A stretch of 64,000 bases of DNA from Azospira restricta (GTDB lineage: Bacteria; Pseudomonadota; Gammaproteobacteria; Burkholderiales; Rhodocyclaceae): NCBI RefSeq assembly GCF_016858125.1, contig NZ_CP064781.1, positions 2,985,501 through 3,049,500 on the forward strand, in the 5' to 3' direction. Under the pieces are notes generated by a model. That model was not told the DNA's origin, made no database searches, and saw only the letters and a list, made by a program, of their open reading frames with translations. A program made the position numbers and the translations under genes. Below are positions 24,433 through 34,406 of the stretch, piece by piece. Each line of letters starts with the position of its first letter. The first letter of the stretch is position 1.

Positions 24433-25590
24433 ATGAATCCCTCCCGTCTTGCCGGCCGCGCGCGCGGCCTCCGCCGCCTCGCCGCGGTCGCCCTGCTCGC
24501 CGGCCACGCGCTCGCCGCCTCGGCCGCCGACATCGTCGTCGGCCAGGTCGCGCCGCTGACCGGCGTGCTCGCCAGCACCGGCCGCGATATGGTGCTCGGC
24601 GCGAAGATCTGGTTCGACCATGTGAACGCCGGCGGCGGCGTGAACGGCAGCAAGATCCGCCACATCGTCGCCGACGACGGCTACCAGGTCGCCGAGACGG
24701 TGCGCCTGACCAAGGAACTGATCGACAAGGAGAACGCCGTCGCGCTGATCGGCTTCGCCGGCACCGCCAACGTCGGCGAGCTGCAGAAGCGCGGCGTGCT
24801 GGAAGCCGGCAGGATCGCGCTGGTCGCGCCCTACACCGGCGGCGAGGTGCTGCGCGCGGCGAGCAACCGCCACATCTTCCACATCCGCGCCGGCTACGCC
24901 GACGAGGCCGAGCACATGGTCGACCACCTGGTCACGCTGGGGGTGAAGAAGATCGCGGTCTTCTACCAGAACGACGGCTTCGGCGAGGCCGGCAAGAAGG
25001 GCGTCGAGGCGGCGCTCGCCAAGCGCGAGCTGAAGCTCGCCGCCGCCGCCGGCTACGAGCGCAACACCGACGACGTCGCGGCCGCGGTCGCCACGCTGCG
25101 CCAAGCCGACGTCGGCGCCATCATCATGATCTCGGTGAACCGCCCGACCGCCGCCTTCGCCAGGAGCTACCGCGCAGCCGGCGGCAGCGCGCAGCTGTTC
25201 AACATCTCGGTGGTCGACGCCGGCCAGCTGGTCAAGCTGGCGCCGCTGCAGGCGACGCACGGGCTGGGCATCAGCCAGGTGATGCCCTTCCCCTATTCCG
25301 ACTCGCTGCCGGTGACGCGCGAGTTCAAGAAGCTCTTCGCCCGCTACGCGCCGGCCGACGCCGCGATCTCCTACACCAACTTCGAGGAGTTCATCGGCGC
25401 CAAGGTGCTGGTCGAGGCGATCCGCCGCGCCGGCGCCAACCCGACGCCGGAGAAGGTCGTGCGTGCGCTGGAGACGCTCGGCAGCCACGACGTCGGCGGC
25501 TTCAGCGTCAGCTTCTCGCCGGACAACCGGATCGGCTCGCGCTTCGTCGAAGTGACGGTGATCGGCCGCAACGGCAACCTGCTCCGTTGA
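24433..25590 (+). CDS. periplasmic substrate-binding protein, branched-chain amino acid (LivJ/Peripla_BP_6) type
   Basis: A 385-residue exported binding protein. After a signal peptide (to about ALAASA, residue 33) comes IVVGQVAPLTGVLASTGRDMVLGAKIWFDHVNAGGGVNG, the classic start of the LivJ-like type I periplasmic fold, and later KIAVFYQNDGFGEAG. No lipobox is present, so the protein is soluble. AAGGAG lies 6 bases before the ATG. No permease or ATPase genes (LivHMGF) are nearby: it either serves a distant transporter or acts as a ligand sensor. Its sigma-54 promoter and the neighbouring activator suggest induction by the ligand or by the pathway of the CoA-transferase that follows. Confidence 0.87.
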   Translation: MNPSRLAGRARGLRRLAAVALLAGHALAASAADIVVGQVAPLTGVLASTGRDMVLGAKIWFDHVNAGGGVNGSKIRHIVADDGYQVAETVRLTKELIDKENAVALIGFAGTANVGELQKRGVLEAGRIALVAPYTGGEVLRAASNRHIFHIRAGYADEAEHMVDHLVTLGVKKIAVFYQNDGFGEAGKKGVEAALAKRELKLAAAAGYERNTDDVAAAVATLRQADVGAIIMISVNRPTAAFARSYRAAGGSAQLFNISVVDAGQLVKLAPLQATHGLGISQVMPFPYSDSLPVTREFKKLFARYAPADAAISYTNFEEFIGAKVLVEAIRRAGANPTPEKVVRALETLGSHDVGGFSVSFSPDNRIGSRFVEVTVIGRNGNLLR

Positions 25591-25717
25591 CTTTTCACAG
25601 TACGGAAAGCAGGCAAAATCGCCGCGGCGCGCTAAGCTGGCGGAATAAGGCGCGGCATCGCCCGCCGCGCGCCGCCGCGACGGCGCCACGACAGACAAGA
25701 CCGAGAGGAGACCACAG

Positions 25718-27718
25718 ATGCCCGAGGCAACCCACCCGCTGCTCGTCAACCCGCAGCAGGCGCTGGAGAAGCGCAGCAAGGTCGTCAGCGCCGCCGAGGC
25801 GGTGCGCCTGATCCGCGACGGCGACACGGTGGCCACCGGCGGCTTCGTCGGCATCGGCTTCGCCGAGAACATCGCGGTCGCGCTGGAGAAGCGCTTCCTC
25901 GGCGAGGACCCGCAGGCCGAGGCAGGCACGCCGCGCGACCTGACGCTGTTCTACGCCGCCGGCCAGGGCGACGGCAAGGAGCGCGGGCTCAACCACTTCG
26001 GCCACGCGGGGCTGGTCCGGCGCGTCGTCGGCGGCCACTGGGGGCTGGTGCCGAAGCTGCAGAAGCTCGCCGTCGACAACAAGATTGAGGGCTACAACCT
26101 GCCGCAGGGGGTCATTACCCACCTCTTCCGCGACATCGCCGGCGGCAAACCGGCGCAGATCTCGCGCGTCGGGCTCGGCACCTTCGTCGACCCGCGCCAC
26201 GGCGGCGGCAAGATCAACGAGTGCACGACGGAGGACCTCGTCTCGCTGATCCAGGTCGGCGGCGAGGACTACCTGATGTACAAGACCTTCCCGGTCCACG
26301 TCGGCATCATCCGCGGCACCACCGCCGACCCCGACGGCAACGTGACCATGGAGAAGGAGGCGCTGACGCTGGAGGCACTGGCAATCGCGATGGCCGCGCA
26401 CAACTCGGGCGGCATCGTCATCGTGCAAGTGGAGCGCGTCGCCGAGCGCGGCTCGCTCAATCCGCGCCAGGTGAAGATCCCCGGCATCCTGGTCGACTGC
26501 GTGGTGGTCGCCGAGAAGCCCGAGTACCACATGCAGACATTCGCCGAAGCCTACAGCCCGGCCTTCTCCGGCGAGATCCGCATCCCCATGTCGTCGATCC
26601 CGCCGATGGCGATGGACGAGCGCAAGATCATCGCCCGCCGCGCCGCCTTCGAGCTGGCGCCGAACAGCATCGTCAACCTCGGCATCGGCATGCCCGAGGG
26701 CGTCGCCAGCGTCGCCGCCGAGGAGAAGGTGATCGACCTGCTGACGCTCACCGCCGAGCCCGGCGTCGTCGGCGGCGTGCCCGCCTCCGGCCTCAACTTC
26801 GGCGCCGCGGTAAACACCGACGCGATCATCGACCAGCCCTACCAGTTCGACTTCTACGACGGCGGCGGGCTGGACGCCACCTTCCTCGGGCTGGCCCAGG
26901 CCGACGCCGAGGGCAACCTCAACGTCTCCAAGTTCGGGCCGCGGCTGGCCGGCGCCGGCGGCTTCATCAACATCAGCCAGAACGCGAAGAAGGTCGTCTT
27001 CGTCGGCACCTTCACCGCCGGCGACCTCGAAGTGGCGATCGCCGACGGCCAGCTGCGGATCGTCCGCGAGGGCAAGGCGAAGAAGTTCGTCAGCGAAGTC
27101 GAGCACCGTACCTTCAGCGGCGCCTACGCGACGAAGCGCGGGCAAACCGTGCTCTACGTCACCGAGCGCTGCGTCTTCCGGCTGGCGGCCGACGGCATGG
27201 AGCTGATCGAGATCGCGCCGGGAATCGACCTCGAGCGCGACGTGCTGGCGCAGATGGAATTCCGCCCGCAGATCAGCCCGCACCTGCGCCTGATGGACGC
27301 GCGCATCTTCGCCGACGGCGCGATGGGCCTGCGTGCCGAGATGCAGACGCTGCCGATCGAGAAGCGGCTGACCTACGACGCCGAGCACAACCTGTTCTTT
27401 GCGAACTTCGAGAGCCACAGCATCCGCAGCCGCGACGACATCGAGGCCATCCGCCGGCAGATCGAGCAGAAGCTCGGTCCGCTCGGGCACAAGGTCGACG
27501 CGATCATCAACTACGACAACTTCAGCATCGCCCCCGAGCTGCTCGATCCCTACATCGAGATGGTGCGCGACGTCGTCACCCGCTTCTACACGCGCGTCAC
27601 CCGCTACACCACCAGCGCCTTCACCCGCGCGCAGATCGGCGACGCGCTGCAGAAGCGCGAGCTGGCGCCGCACATCTTCGACAACCAGCGCGACGCGCTG
27701 GCCAAGCTGAAGGACTGA
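25718..27718 (+). CDS. acyl-CoA:acetate/3-ketoacid (propionate-type) CoA-transferase, fused subunits
   Basis: A 666-residue class I CoA-transferase in which alpha-like (about 20-300) and beta-like (about 315-530) halves are fused, as in YdiF and propionate CoA-transferase. Seen motifs are [16 protein letters not shown], the CoA-binding [10 protein letters not shown], and TAEPGVVGG with the presumed catalytic Glu (residue 347). It would move CoA between short-chain acyl-CoAs and free acids, feeding or draining acetoacetyl-/propionyl-/butyryl-CoA pools. About 130 extra C-terminal residues beyond the YdiF length carry no motif I recognise. It follows the binding protein on the same strand with a 127-base gap. 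Promoter sharing is possible, not shown. Confidence 0.87.
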   Translation: MPEATHPLLVNPQQALEKRSKVVSAAEAVRLIRDGDTVATGGFVGIGFAENIAVALEKRFLGEDPQAEAGTPRDLTLFYAAGQGDGKERGLNHFGHAGLVRRVVGGHWGLVPKLQKLAVDNKIEGYNLPQGVITHLFRDIAGGKPAQISRVGLGTFVDPRHGGGKINECTTEDLVSLIQVGGEDYLMYKTFPVHVGIIRGTTADPDGNVTMEKEALTLEALAIAMAAHNSGGIVIVQVERVAERGSLNPRQVKIPGILVDCVVVAEKPEYHMQTFAEAYSPAFSGEIRIPMSSIPPMAMDERKIIARRAAFELAPNSIVNLGIGMPEGVASVAAEEKVIDLLTLTAEPGVVGGVPASGLNFGAAVNTDAIIDQPYQFDFYDGGGLDATFLGLAQADAEGNLNVSKFGPRLAGAGGFINISQNAKKVVFVGTFTAGDLEVAIADGQLRIVREGKAKKFVSEVEHRTFSGAYATKRGQTVLYVTERCVFRLAADGMELIEIAPGIDLERDVLAQMEFRPQISPHLRLMDARIFADGAMGLRAEMQTLPIEKRLTYDAEHNLFFANFESHSIRSRDDIEAIRRQIEQKLGPLGHKVDAIINYDNFSIAPELLDPYIEMVRDVVTRFYTRVTRYTTSAFTRAQIGDALQKRELAPHIFDNQRDALAKLKD

Positions 27719-27736
27719 AACGCCGAATCGCGGACA

Positions 27737-27762
27737 GGCGCCCATCAGGGCGCCGTTTCGTT
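27737..27762 (+). terminator. intrinsic terminator after the CoA-transferase gene
   Basis: GGCGCCC-ATCA-GGGCGCC is a perfect 7-base stem with a 4-base loop followed by GTTTCGTT, 18 bases after the stop codon. Confidence 0.65.
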
Positions 27763-27912
27763 CCTGTGCCTCGGAACGCGATCTCTGCTGTTCCCATCGC
27801 TGATCAGCGGCCCGGCGATCGTCTATCATCAGGCGAGGCCCCGATCGGCCTGAAGAGGATGGCGGCGATGTCGGGAACGCGTTGCCGGCGCCGGTTAACC
27901 GAGGAGAGGGCA

Positions 27913-28176
27913 ATGCAGCAGCAGGAATTCCTCGATCGCCTGCGGGCGGACGGCTTCGCCGAAGTCACGACCGTCGAGCGCGGGCCCGGCGGCCTCGACC
28001 TGCATACGCACCCGTTCGAGGCCCGGGCGCTGATCCTCGACGGCGAAATCGCGCTGACCGTCGACGGGCACACGACCGCGTACCGCGCCGGCGACATCTT
28101 CCACCTCGCCGCCGGCGTCGCGCACAGCGAGCGCTACGGGCCGCAAGGGGTCCGCTACCTGGTCGGCCGCCGCTAG
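27913..28176 (+). CDS. small cupin-domain protein
   Basis: An 87-residue single-domain cupin. Motif 1 is present as HTHPFEARALILDGE, supplying two His and a Glu for metal binding; motif 2 is GDIFHLAAGVAHSE with the third His. Such mini-cupins can be dioxygenase-like enzymes or sugar/ligand sensors; the function here is unknown. GAGGAGAGG sits just upstream of the ATG. A VOC-superfamily gene follows within 30 bases, so the two metal-fold proteins are probably co-transcribed. Confidence 0.82.
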   Translation: MQQQEFLDRLRADGFAEVTTVERGPGGLDLHTHPFEARALILDGEIALTVDGHTTAYRAGDIFHLAAGVAHSERYGPQGVRYLVGRR

Positions 28177-28204
28177 GCGCACCGGGCCGCCGCGAGCACA
28201 CGTC

Positions 28205-28603
28205 ATGGAACCCCGCCTCAGCCTGATCACCCTCGGCGTCGCCGACCTCGCGCGGGCAACCCGCTTCTACGAGGAATGCCTCGGCCTGCCGCGGCTCGCG
28301 ACGCCGCCGTCGGTCACCTTCTTCGAACTGGGCAAGACCTGGCTCGCGTTGTGGCCGCGCGAATGCCTGGCGGCAGATGCCGGACTGCCGGCCGAGGGGT
28401 CCGGCTTTCGCGGCTTTTCGCTGGCGCACAACGTGCGCTCGCCGGCCGAGGTGGATGCCCTGCTCGCGCGCGTCGCCGCCTATGGCGCGCAGGTGGTGAA
28501 GCCGGGCCAGCCCACCGACTGGGGCGGCTACGCCGGCTACTTCACCGACCCCGACGGCTTCCTGTGGGAAGTCGCTCACAACCCGGATTTTCCGCACGTC
28601 TGA
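28205..28603 (+). CDS. VOC (glyoxalase/bleomycin-resistance) family protein
   Basis: A 132-residue vicinal-oxygen-chelate fold protein with the two beta-alpha-beta-beta-beta modules: ITLGVADLARATRFYEECLG at the start and WGGYAGYFTDPDGFLWEVAHNP at the end. The first metal-ligand His is replaced in ITLGV and the His before DPDG is Tyr, as in a common subgroup of uncharacterised VOC proteins, so glyoxalase I activity is unlikely. The terminal Glu (LWEV) is kept. It follows the cupin gene closely. The substrate is unknown. Confidence 0.82.
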   Translation: MEPRLSLITLGVADLARATRFYEECLGLPRLATPPSVTFFELGKTWLALWPRECLAADAGLPAEGSGFRGFSLAHNVRSPAEVDALLARVAAYGAQVVKPGQPTDWGGYAGYFTDPDGFLWEVAHNPDFPHV

Positions 28604-28745
28604 CGCTGTCCGCACAGGCCGCGAGTAGCTGCGCTCCTGGCGGCCTACCGCCGGCGAACTCGCGGGCCGGCGGCAGTTTCGGCGAAGCGCGCCGCGGCCG
28701 GCAACGGCGGCGAAACCCGCTCAGAAGCTGATACTATGACTAAAC

Positions 28746-28779
28746 AATAATTTGCTAATTATTACTTTAGGCATAGAAT
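28746..28779 (+). promoter_or_regulatory. promoter with overlapping inverted repeat upstream of the chemoreceptor gene
   Basis: AATAATT-TGCT-AATTATT (28746-28763) is a perfect 7-4-7 dyad, strikingly AT-rich for this genome. TTGCTA (28752-28757) and TAGAAT (28774-28779) are spaced 16 bases apart, forming a plausible sigma-70 promoter whose -35 lies inside the dyad. A regulator bound there would block or modulate RNA polymerase. Confidence 0.45.
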
Positions 28780-28825
28780 GAAAGCCTGTAACAATATTCG
28801 AACGTCCTAAAAAAGGAAGCCCCCC

Positions 28826-30538
28826 ATGAACACGTCAGGACGCATGACGCTGCGCACCAAGCTGATGGCGCTGGCAGCGGCGACGGTGGCCGCGCTGGCC
28901 CTGCTCTTCGCCGTCTCCCTCAACAACGACAAGGAGCAGCTGCTGCGCGACCGCAAGGAAAAGCTGCGCAACCTGGTCGAGGTGGCGCACGCGACGGCTG
29001 CGCTCTACGAGAAGCAGGCGAAGGACGGCAAGCTCTCCGCCGACGACGCACGGACCGCGGCACTCGCTGCGCTGCGCGCGATGCGCTACGACCAGGTCGA
29101 GTACTTCTGGGTGAACGACCTCGGCAAGCCGGCGCCGAAGATGATCATGCACCCGACGGTGCCGGCGCTCGAGGGCAAGGTGCTCGACGCCGAGCGCTTC
29201 AACAAGGCGACCTCGATGCAGCTCGGTGTCGACGGCAAGACCACGACGCTCTCCGGCAGGAACCTGTTCATGGCCTTCATCGACGTCGTCGACGGCGCCG
29301 GCCACGGCTACGTCGGCTACCTGTGGCCGAAGCCCAAGGCCGGCGGCGGCACCACCGAGGAGCTCTACCCGAAGCTGTCCTACGTGAAGAAGTTCGAGCC
29401 CTGGGGCTGGGTGATCGGCAGCGGCATCTACATCGACGACGTCGACGCGCTGTTCCGCAAGCAGGCGATCGAGTTCCTCGCCTGGGGCGTCGGCATCGGC
29501 GGCTTCATCGCGCTGGCGCTGTTCCTCGTCGGCCGCAACCTCGTGCACATGCTCGGCGGCGAGCCCGCCTACGCGGCCGAGATCACCCGCCGCATCGCCG
29601 CCGGCGACCTGACCACCGACGTGCACTGCGCGGCCGGCGACGAGGACAGCCTGCTCGCCGGCATGAAGGAGATGCAGGAGACGCTGCGCAAGATGATCCG
29701 CGAGATCGTCGGCGGCGCCGAGAAGCTCGCCTCGGCCTCGGAGCAGCTGCTGCATGCCTCCGAGGAGGTGGCGCTGCGCTCACGCCAGCAGAGCGAGTCG
29801 GCGTCGGCGATGGCGGCTGCGGTCGAGGAGATGACGGTGAGCATCGACCAGGTCTCGCACAACGCCGGCGAGGCGCATGGCATCTCGCAGGAAGCAGGCA
29901 AGAGCTCCGAGCAGGGGACGACGATCATCCAGAACGCCGCGCTCGAGATGCGCAAGATCGCCGATGCGGTGCAGTCCTCGTCGAAGACGATCGAGGAGCT
30001 CGGCCAGCAGACCGAGCAGATCACCTCGATCGTGAATACGATCCGCGAGATCGCCGACCAGACCAACCTGCTGGCGCTGAACGCGGCGATCGAGGCGGCT
30101 CGCGCCGGCGAGCAGGGCCGCGGCTTCGCGGTCGTCGCCGACGAGGTGAGGAAGCTCGCCGAGCGCACCGCGCTGTCCACCGCCGAGATCGGCGGCATGG
30201 TCGACAAGATCCAGAACGGCACGCGCAACGCGGTAGCCAGCATGCAGTCCGGTGTCGCCCAGGCGGACAAGGGCGTCGCGCTGGCGAACACCGCCGGCGA
30301 GTCGATCGTCAGCATCCGCGACGGCGCGCTGCGCGTGGTCGAGGTGGTGAACGACATCTCCTCGTCGATCCGCGAGCAGAGCGCGGCATCGAGCGACATC
30401 GCCAAGAACATCGAGCAGATCGCGCAGATGTCGGAGGAAAGCGTGCAGGCGGTGCAGAACACCACCGCCGCGGCGCGTCACCTGCAGGAGCTGTCGATCG
30501 CGCTGCACGCCGCGGTCAGCCGCTTCAAGGCCGGCTGA
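28826..30538 (+). CDS. methyl-accepting chemotaxis protein with single Cache (sCache_2) sensor
   Basis: A 570-residue chemoreceptor. It has TM1 (about 12-30), a periplasmic sCache_2 domain (about 35-200: [38 protein letters not shown]), TM2 (about 213-233), HAMP ([14 protein letters not shown]) and the cytoplasmic signalling hairpin with the conserved tip [40 protein letters not shown]. sCache_2 domains commonly bind small organic acids such as C2-C4 carboxylates, but the ligand here is unknown. No CheR/CheB-binding pentapeptide is present at the C-terminus (FKAG). It is monocistronic, with AAGGAAG before the ATG. Confidence 0.93.
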   Translation: MNTSGRMTLRTKLMALAAATVAALALLFAVSLNNDKEQLLRDRKEKLRNLVEVAHATAALYEKQAKDGKLSADDARTAALAALRAMRYDQVEYFWVNDLGKPAPKMIMHPTVPALEGKVLDAERFNKATSMQLGVDGKTTTLSGRNLFMAFIDVVDGAGHGYVGYLWPKPKAGGGTTEELYPKLSYVKKFEPWGWVIGSGIYIDDVDALFRKQAIEFLAWGVGIGGFIALALFLVGRNLVHMLGGEPAYAAEITRRIAAGDLTTDVHCAAGDEDSLLAGMKEMQETLRKMIREIVGGAEKLASASEQLLHASEEVALRSRQQSESASAMAAAVEEMTVSIDQVSHNAGEAHGISQEAGKSSEQGTTIIQNAALEMRKIADAVQSSSKTIEELGQQTEQITSIVNTIREIADQTNLLALNAAIEAARAGEQGRGFAVVADEVRKLAERTALSTAEIGGMVDKIQNGTRNAVASMQSGVAQADKGVALANTAGESIVSIRDGALRVVEVVNDISSSIREQSAASSDIAKNIEQIAQMSEESVQAVQNTTAAARHLQELSIALHAAVSRFKAG

Positions 30539-30558
30539 GCGACGGCGGCCCCGGCAGG

Positions 30559-30589
30559 AACGGTGCGGCGAACCCGCACCGTTTTTTTT
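30559..30589 (+). terminator. intrinsic terminator of the chemoreceptor gene
   Basis: AACGGTGCGG-CGAAC-CCGCACCGTT forms a 10-base stem followed by a run of eight T, 20 bases after the stop codon. Confidence 0.9.
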
Positions 30590-30596
30590 CGCCGGC

Positions 30597-32261
30597 TCAG
30601 CCGGCGAGCTCGTGGTAGAAGCGGAAGAAGCCGCGCCCGCCCTGCTTGACCTGGTACATCGCGGCGTCGGCGTGCTTCATCAGCTCGTGGATGTCGACGC
30701 CGTCGTCGGGGAAGATGGCGACGCCGACGCTGGCCTCGGCCGACACCGTCGTCCCCTCGATCTCGTAGGGCGGCGCCAGCGCCTCGACGATCTTTTCGGC
30801 GACGCGCGCGAGATCGGCGTCGCTGCCGGCATCGGGAATCAGCACGACGAACTCGTCGCCGCCCAGCCGCGCCACCGTATCGGCGGCGCGCACCGCCGAG
30901 CGCATGCGCACCGCGGCGGCCTTCAGCAGTTCGTCGCCGGCGCCGTGGCCGAGCGTGTCGTTGACCTGCTTGAAGTGGTCGAGGTCGAGGTAGAGCAGCC
31001 CGACCTTGCCGCCCTGGCGCAGCGCGCGGCCGGTGGCCTGCTCGAGCCGGTCGAGCAGCAGGCAGCGGTTGGGCAGGCCGGTCAGCGTGTCGTAGTGCGC
31101 CAGGCGGTCGAGGCGCTCCTCGATCGTCTTGCGCTCGGAGATGTCGTAGAAGATGCCGGAGTAGCTGGTCGGCTCGCCGGCGGCGTTGCGGATGACGCTG
31201 ATCGACAGGTACTTCGGATAGAAGCTGCCGTCCTTGCGCCGGTCCCAGATGTCGCCGTACCAGTGGCCGCTCTCCAGCAACGTCGTCCACATCTGCCGGT
31301 AGAAATCGGCATCGTGCCGCCCGGACTGCAGGATGCGCGGATTCCGGCCGACCGCCTCCTCCCGCGTGTAGCCGGTAAGCGACGTAAAGGCGTCGTTGAC
31401 GGCGAGGATGCTGCCGTCGAGGCCGGTGACGACGATCGCGTGGTTGCTGGCGTCGAAGATGCGCGCGGAGAGCGAGAGTTTTTCCTCGGCCCGGTGCAGC
31501 TCGGTGACGTCATCGCCGATCAGCACCGTGTTGCGGGTGCGGCCGGAGAAGTCGCGCAGCGTCATCGCGTGCCAGGAAATCCGGCGCGCCTCGCCGTCGC
31601 GGGCGAGCAGCTCGCTCTCGAACTCGGCCGGAAACTGCGCGCTCTGCACGCCGCCCGGGTAAAGCTCGGCGAGCAGCCGGCGGTCGCCCGCTGACAGGTG
31701 GCGCTCGAACAGGTGGCAATCCATCAGTTCGGCACCGGGGCATTGCAGCAGCCGGCACAGGCCGCCGTTGGAAAACTGCACGCGGCCGCGCAGGTCGAGC
31801 ACGACGCCGATCAGCCGCGTCTGCCGCAACAGCGAGATCATGTGCTGGGCGGCGCGCTCGGCCTCGGCCTCGCCCTCCTGGTAGGCGGTGACGTCGAAGC
31901 AGAGGCCGGCGTAGCCGCCGTCCGGACGCGGCATTCCCTGGCTGACGAACCAGCGGTAGATGCCGTCCTCGCGCCGGGAGCGGAACAGCAGGCGGACCTC
32001 GCGCCGCGCGCGCCGCGCCTCGTCGAGGCCGCGGGCGAGGCGCTCACGGTCGTCGGCATGGACGTGCTCGAGCCAGCCGTCGCCCAGTTCGCGTACCGCC
32101 TCGCGGCCGGTAAACAGGCTCCACGACGGACTGACGAATTCGCAGCGCCCGTCACCGTCGAGCATGAAGAGGAGTACGTGGTCCGGATAGGCGAGAAAGT
32201 GGAATTCCTGGTCGAGCGCTGTCATATCCGGCTGACAGGGCGACGCGCCGATGTTTTTCAT
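30597..32261 (-). CDS. multi-PAS diguanylate cyclase
   Basis: A 554-residue soluble protein with three PAS-type segments (about 15-130, 145-265, 275-395) and a GGDEF domain (about 400-554). The third PAS is best conserved (FDASNHAIVVTGLDGSILAVNDAF, and the RKDGSFYPKYLSISVIRN PAC region). The cyclase signature GGDEF (467-471) and an RxxD inhibitory site (RAAD) are intact, so it should make c-di-GMP under feedback control. I chose the ATG at 32261 because GGAGGAAGGG lies directly upstream; the open frame runs on to 32417. It has no transmembrane segment and is read convergently with the chemoreceptor. Confidence 0.88.
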   Translation of the reverse strand: MKNIGASPCQPDMTALDQEFHFLAYPDHVLLFMLDGDGRCEFVSPSWSLFTGREAVRELGDGWLEHVHADDRERLARGLDEARRARREVRLLFRSRREDGIYRWFVSQGMPRPDGGYAGLCFDVTAYQEGEAEAERAAQHMISLLRQTRLIGVVLDLRGRVQFSNGGLCRLLQCPGAELMDCHLFERHLSAGDRRLLAELYPGGVQSAQFPAEFESELLARDGEARRISWHAMTLRDFSGRTRNTVLIGDDVTELHRAEEKLSLSARIFDASNHAIVVTGLDGSILAVNDAFTSLTGYTREEAVGRNPRILQSGRHDADFYRQMWTTLLESGHWYGDIWDRRKDGSFYPKYLSISVIRNAAGEPTSYSGIFYDISERKTIEERLDRLAHYDTLTGLPNRCLLLDRLEQATGRALRQGGKVGLLYLDLDHFKQVNDTLGHGAGDELLKAAAVRMRSAVRAADTVARLGGDEFVVLIPDAGSDADLARVAEKIVEALAPPYEIEGTTVSAEASVGVAIFPDDGVDIHELMKHADAAMYQVKQGGRGFFRFYHELAG

Positions 32262-32481
32262 GTCCCTTCCTCCCGCCGCGCCGAGCGCGGCCGAAAAGCC
32301 CCCTGGCCATGCCGTGCGCCGGTTCCGCGGAGGAACAAGGATCTCGGTCCGAGCCCGCCGTGGGCGGGCCGCGCCGGCCGTTGCGCCCATCGTGCGCCGA
32401 GGCCGGGCCGGAGTCAAACGGAGGCATGCGGGAGAAGGCCGGCGGCAGCCGGCGAAGGCGACGCGGGCGCCGGGAGGGGCG

Positions 32482-32934
32482 CTACTTTTCCCAGCGCGCC
32501 GCGGCGTCGTCGTCGGTCTCGCGCGCGTCGACCCAGCGCGCGCCGGCGGGAGTGACCTCGCGCTTCCAGAACGGCGCGCGGGTCTTCAGGTAGTCCATGA
32601 TGAATTCGCAGGCGGCGAAGGCCTCGCCGCGATGCGCGCTGCTGACCGCGACGAAGACGATGCGGTCGCAGGGCAGCAGGCGGCCGACGCGGTGGATCAC
32701 GCGCACCGCGTAGATGTCCCAGCGCGCCTTCGCCTCGGCGACGATCGCCTCAAGCGCCTTCTCGGTCATGCCGGGATAATGCTCGAGCGCCATCTCGGAG
32801 ACACCGGCGCCGTCGTTCACGTCGCGCACCAGCCCGACGAAGCTCGCCACCGCACCGGCACGCGGATCGCCCGCGGTCAGCGCGGCAATCTCGGCGCCGA
32901 CGTCGAAATCGGCTTCCTGGACGCTGACGCTCAT
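32482..32934 (-). CDS. moaE: molybdopterin synthase catalytic subunit MoaE
   Basis: A 150-residue large subunit that, with thiocarboxylated MoaD, inserts two sulfurs into cyclic pyranopterin monophosphate to form molybdopterin. Family motifs seen are GAVASFVGLVRD, LEHYPGMTEK, RVIHRVGRLLPCD, AVSSAHRGEAFAACEFIMDYLKTRAPFWK. The ATG at 32934 begins 2 bases after the moaD stop; the frame continues upstream through moaD without homology. It is the last gene of the yoaA-to-moaE operon. Confidence 0.95.
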   Translation of the reverse strand: MSVSVQEADFDVGAEIAALTAGDPRAGAVASFVGLVRDVNDGAGVSEMALEHYPGMTEKALEAIVAEAKARWDIYAVRVIHRVGRLLPCDRIVFVAVSSAHRGEAFAACEFIMDYLKTRAPFWKREVTPAGARWVDARETDDDAAARWEK

Positions 32935-32936
32935 CG

Positions 32937-33188
32937 TCAGCCCCCGGTCACCGGCGGGAAGAAGGCGACCTCGTCGCCATCCTTCACCGGCGTATGACTG
33001 CGCGCCATTTCCTGGTTCACCGCGCTCTTCAGGTTCCTCACTGCGGCGAGGCTCTCCCATTCGCCGCCGCGCGCGGCGAGCGCGGCGAGCAGGCCGCCGA
33101 CGTCGGCGACGCCTGCCGGCAGTTCGAGCGATTCGCCGGAGGTGCCCAGCTTCTCGCGCAGGCTGGCGAAGTAGAGGATCTTGACCAT
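32937..33188 (-). CDS. moaD: molybdopterin synthase sulfur-carrier subunit MoaD
   Basis: An 83-residue ubiquitin-like sulfur carrier. It starts MVKILYFASLREKLG and ends in the obligatory Gly-Gly (PPVTGG), whose C-terminus is thiocarboxylated. KDGDEVAFFPPVTGG is the standard MoaD tail. It lies 12 bases downstream of moeA and 2 bases upstream of moaE in the minus-strand operon. Confidence 0.95.
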   Translation of the reverse strand: MVKILYFASLREKLGTSGESLELPAGVADVGGLLAALAARGGEWESLAAVRNLKSAVNQEMARSHTPVKDGDEVAFFPPVTGG

Positions 33189-33200
33189 CTCAGTTCAGTC

Positions 33201-34406
33201 TCAGTTGAGCAGTTCCGAAAACGGGATGAAGCGCACCAGGTCGCCGCGCGCCACCGCCTGACCCGGCGGGTTGTCGACCAGGCCGTCGGCCTGCACGCAG
33301 GACGACAGCACGCCCGAGCCCTGGCTGGCGAACAGCTCGACGCCGCCCTGCTCGTTGGTCAGCGCGCGCAGGAACTCGCGGCGCGCATCCGGCCGTTGCC
33401 AGTCGTAGTCGGCGCGCAGCAGGTAGGACTTCGGCCGCACCCGGTCGACGCCGGAGAGGCGCAGCACGAAGGGGCGCACCAGCGTGACGAAGGTGACGAA
33501 GGCGGAGACCGGGTTGCCCGGCAGGCCGATGAACGCGCACTCCTTGCCGCCGGCATTGACGGCGCCGAAGGCCAGCGGCTTGCCCGGCTTGATGCCGATC
33601 TTCCACATGTCGAGGCGCCCCTCGGCTTCCACCGCCGGCTTGATGTGGTCCTCCTCGCCGACCGAGACGCCGCCCGAGGTGATGATCAGGTCGTTGTCGG
33701 CCGCCGCCGCGCGCAGCGCCGCACGCGTCGCATCGAGCCGGTCCGGCACCAGGCCGAGGTCGCGCACCTCGCAGCCGAGGCGTTCGAGCAGCGCCACCAG
33801 CGCGAAGCGGTTGGAGTTGTAGATCGCCCCCGGCGGCAGCGGCTCGCCGGGCATGCGCAGCTCGTCGCCGGTGAAGAAGACGGCGACGCGCACGCGGCGC
33901 AGCACCGGCAGCGTGGCGAGGCCGACCGACGCGGCGAAGGCCGTGTCCTGCGGCCGCAGCCGTGCGCCGGCGGCGAGAATCTGCGCGCCGGGGGCGACGT
34001 CCTCGCCGGCGCGGCGGATGTGCTCGCCGAGCTTCGGCAGGTGGTTGATGACGACGCTTTCGCCGGCATGTTCGCAGCGCTCCTGCATCACCACCGCATC
34101 GGCGCCGGCGGGGATCGGCGCGCCGGTGAAGATGCGCGCGGCGGTGCCCGGCTGCAACGTCGTGCCGACGGTGCCGGCCGGGATGCGCTGCGACACCGGC
34201 AGCGTCGTGCCGGGCGCCGTCACGTCGGCGGCGCGCACGGCGTAGCCGTCCATCGCCGAGTTGTCGAGCGGCGGCACCGACAGCGTCGAATACTGCGCTT
34301 CCGCGAGCACGCGGCCGGCGGCGGCGAGCGTCGGCATGGCCTTGGTTTCGGTGACCGGCCGGCAGCCGGCAAGCAGTTTTTCCAGCGCTTCGTCAAACGA
34401 GAGCAT
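33201..34406 (-). CDS. moeA: molybdopterin molybdenumtransferase MoeA
   Basis: A 401-residue enzyme inserting molybdate into adenylylated molybdopterin. Motifs in order: VPPLDNSAMDGYAVRA (N-terminal domain), GTAARIFTGAPIPAGADAVVMQE, PGAIYNSNRFAL, TSGGVSVGEEDHIK (MPT-binding) and FIGLPGNPVSAFVTF. The length is that of the E. coli protein. It overlaps mobB by 14 bases and precedes moaD by 12, so cofactor synthesis and assembly are coupled. Confidence 0.95.
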   Translation of the reverse strand: MLSFDEALEKLLAGCRPVTETKAMPTLAAAGRVLAEAQYSTLSVPPLDNSAMDGYAVRAADVTAPGTTLPVSQRIPAGTVGTTLQPGTAARIFTGAPIPAGADAVVMQERCEHAGESVVINHLPKLGEHIRRAGEDVAPGAQILAAGARLRPQDTAFAASVGLATLPVLRRVRVAVFFTGDELRMPGEPLPPGAIYNSNRFALVALLERLGCEVRDLGLVPDRLDATRAALRAAAADNDLIITSGGVSVGEEDHIKPAVEAEGRLDMWKIGIKPGKPLAFGAVNAGGKECAFIGLPGNPVSAFVTFVTLVRPFVLRLSGVDRVRPKSYLLRADYDWQRPDARREFLRALTNEQGGVELFASQGSGVLSSCVQADGLVDNPPGQAVARGDLVRFIPFSELLN

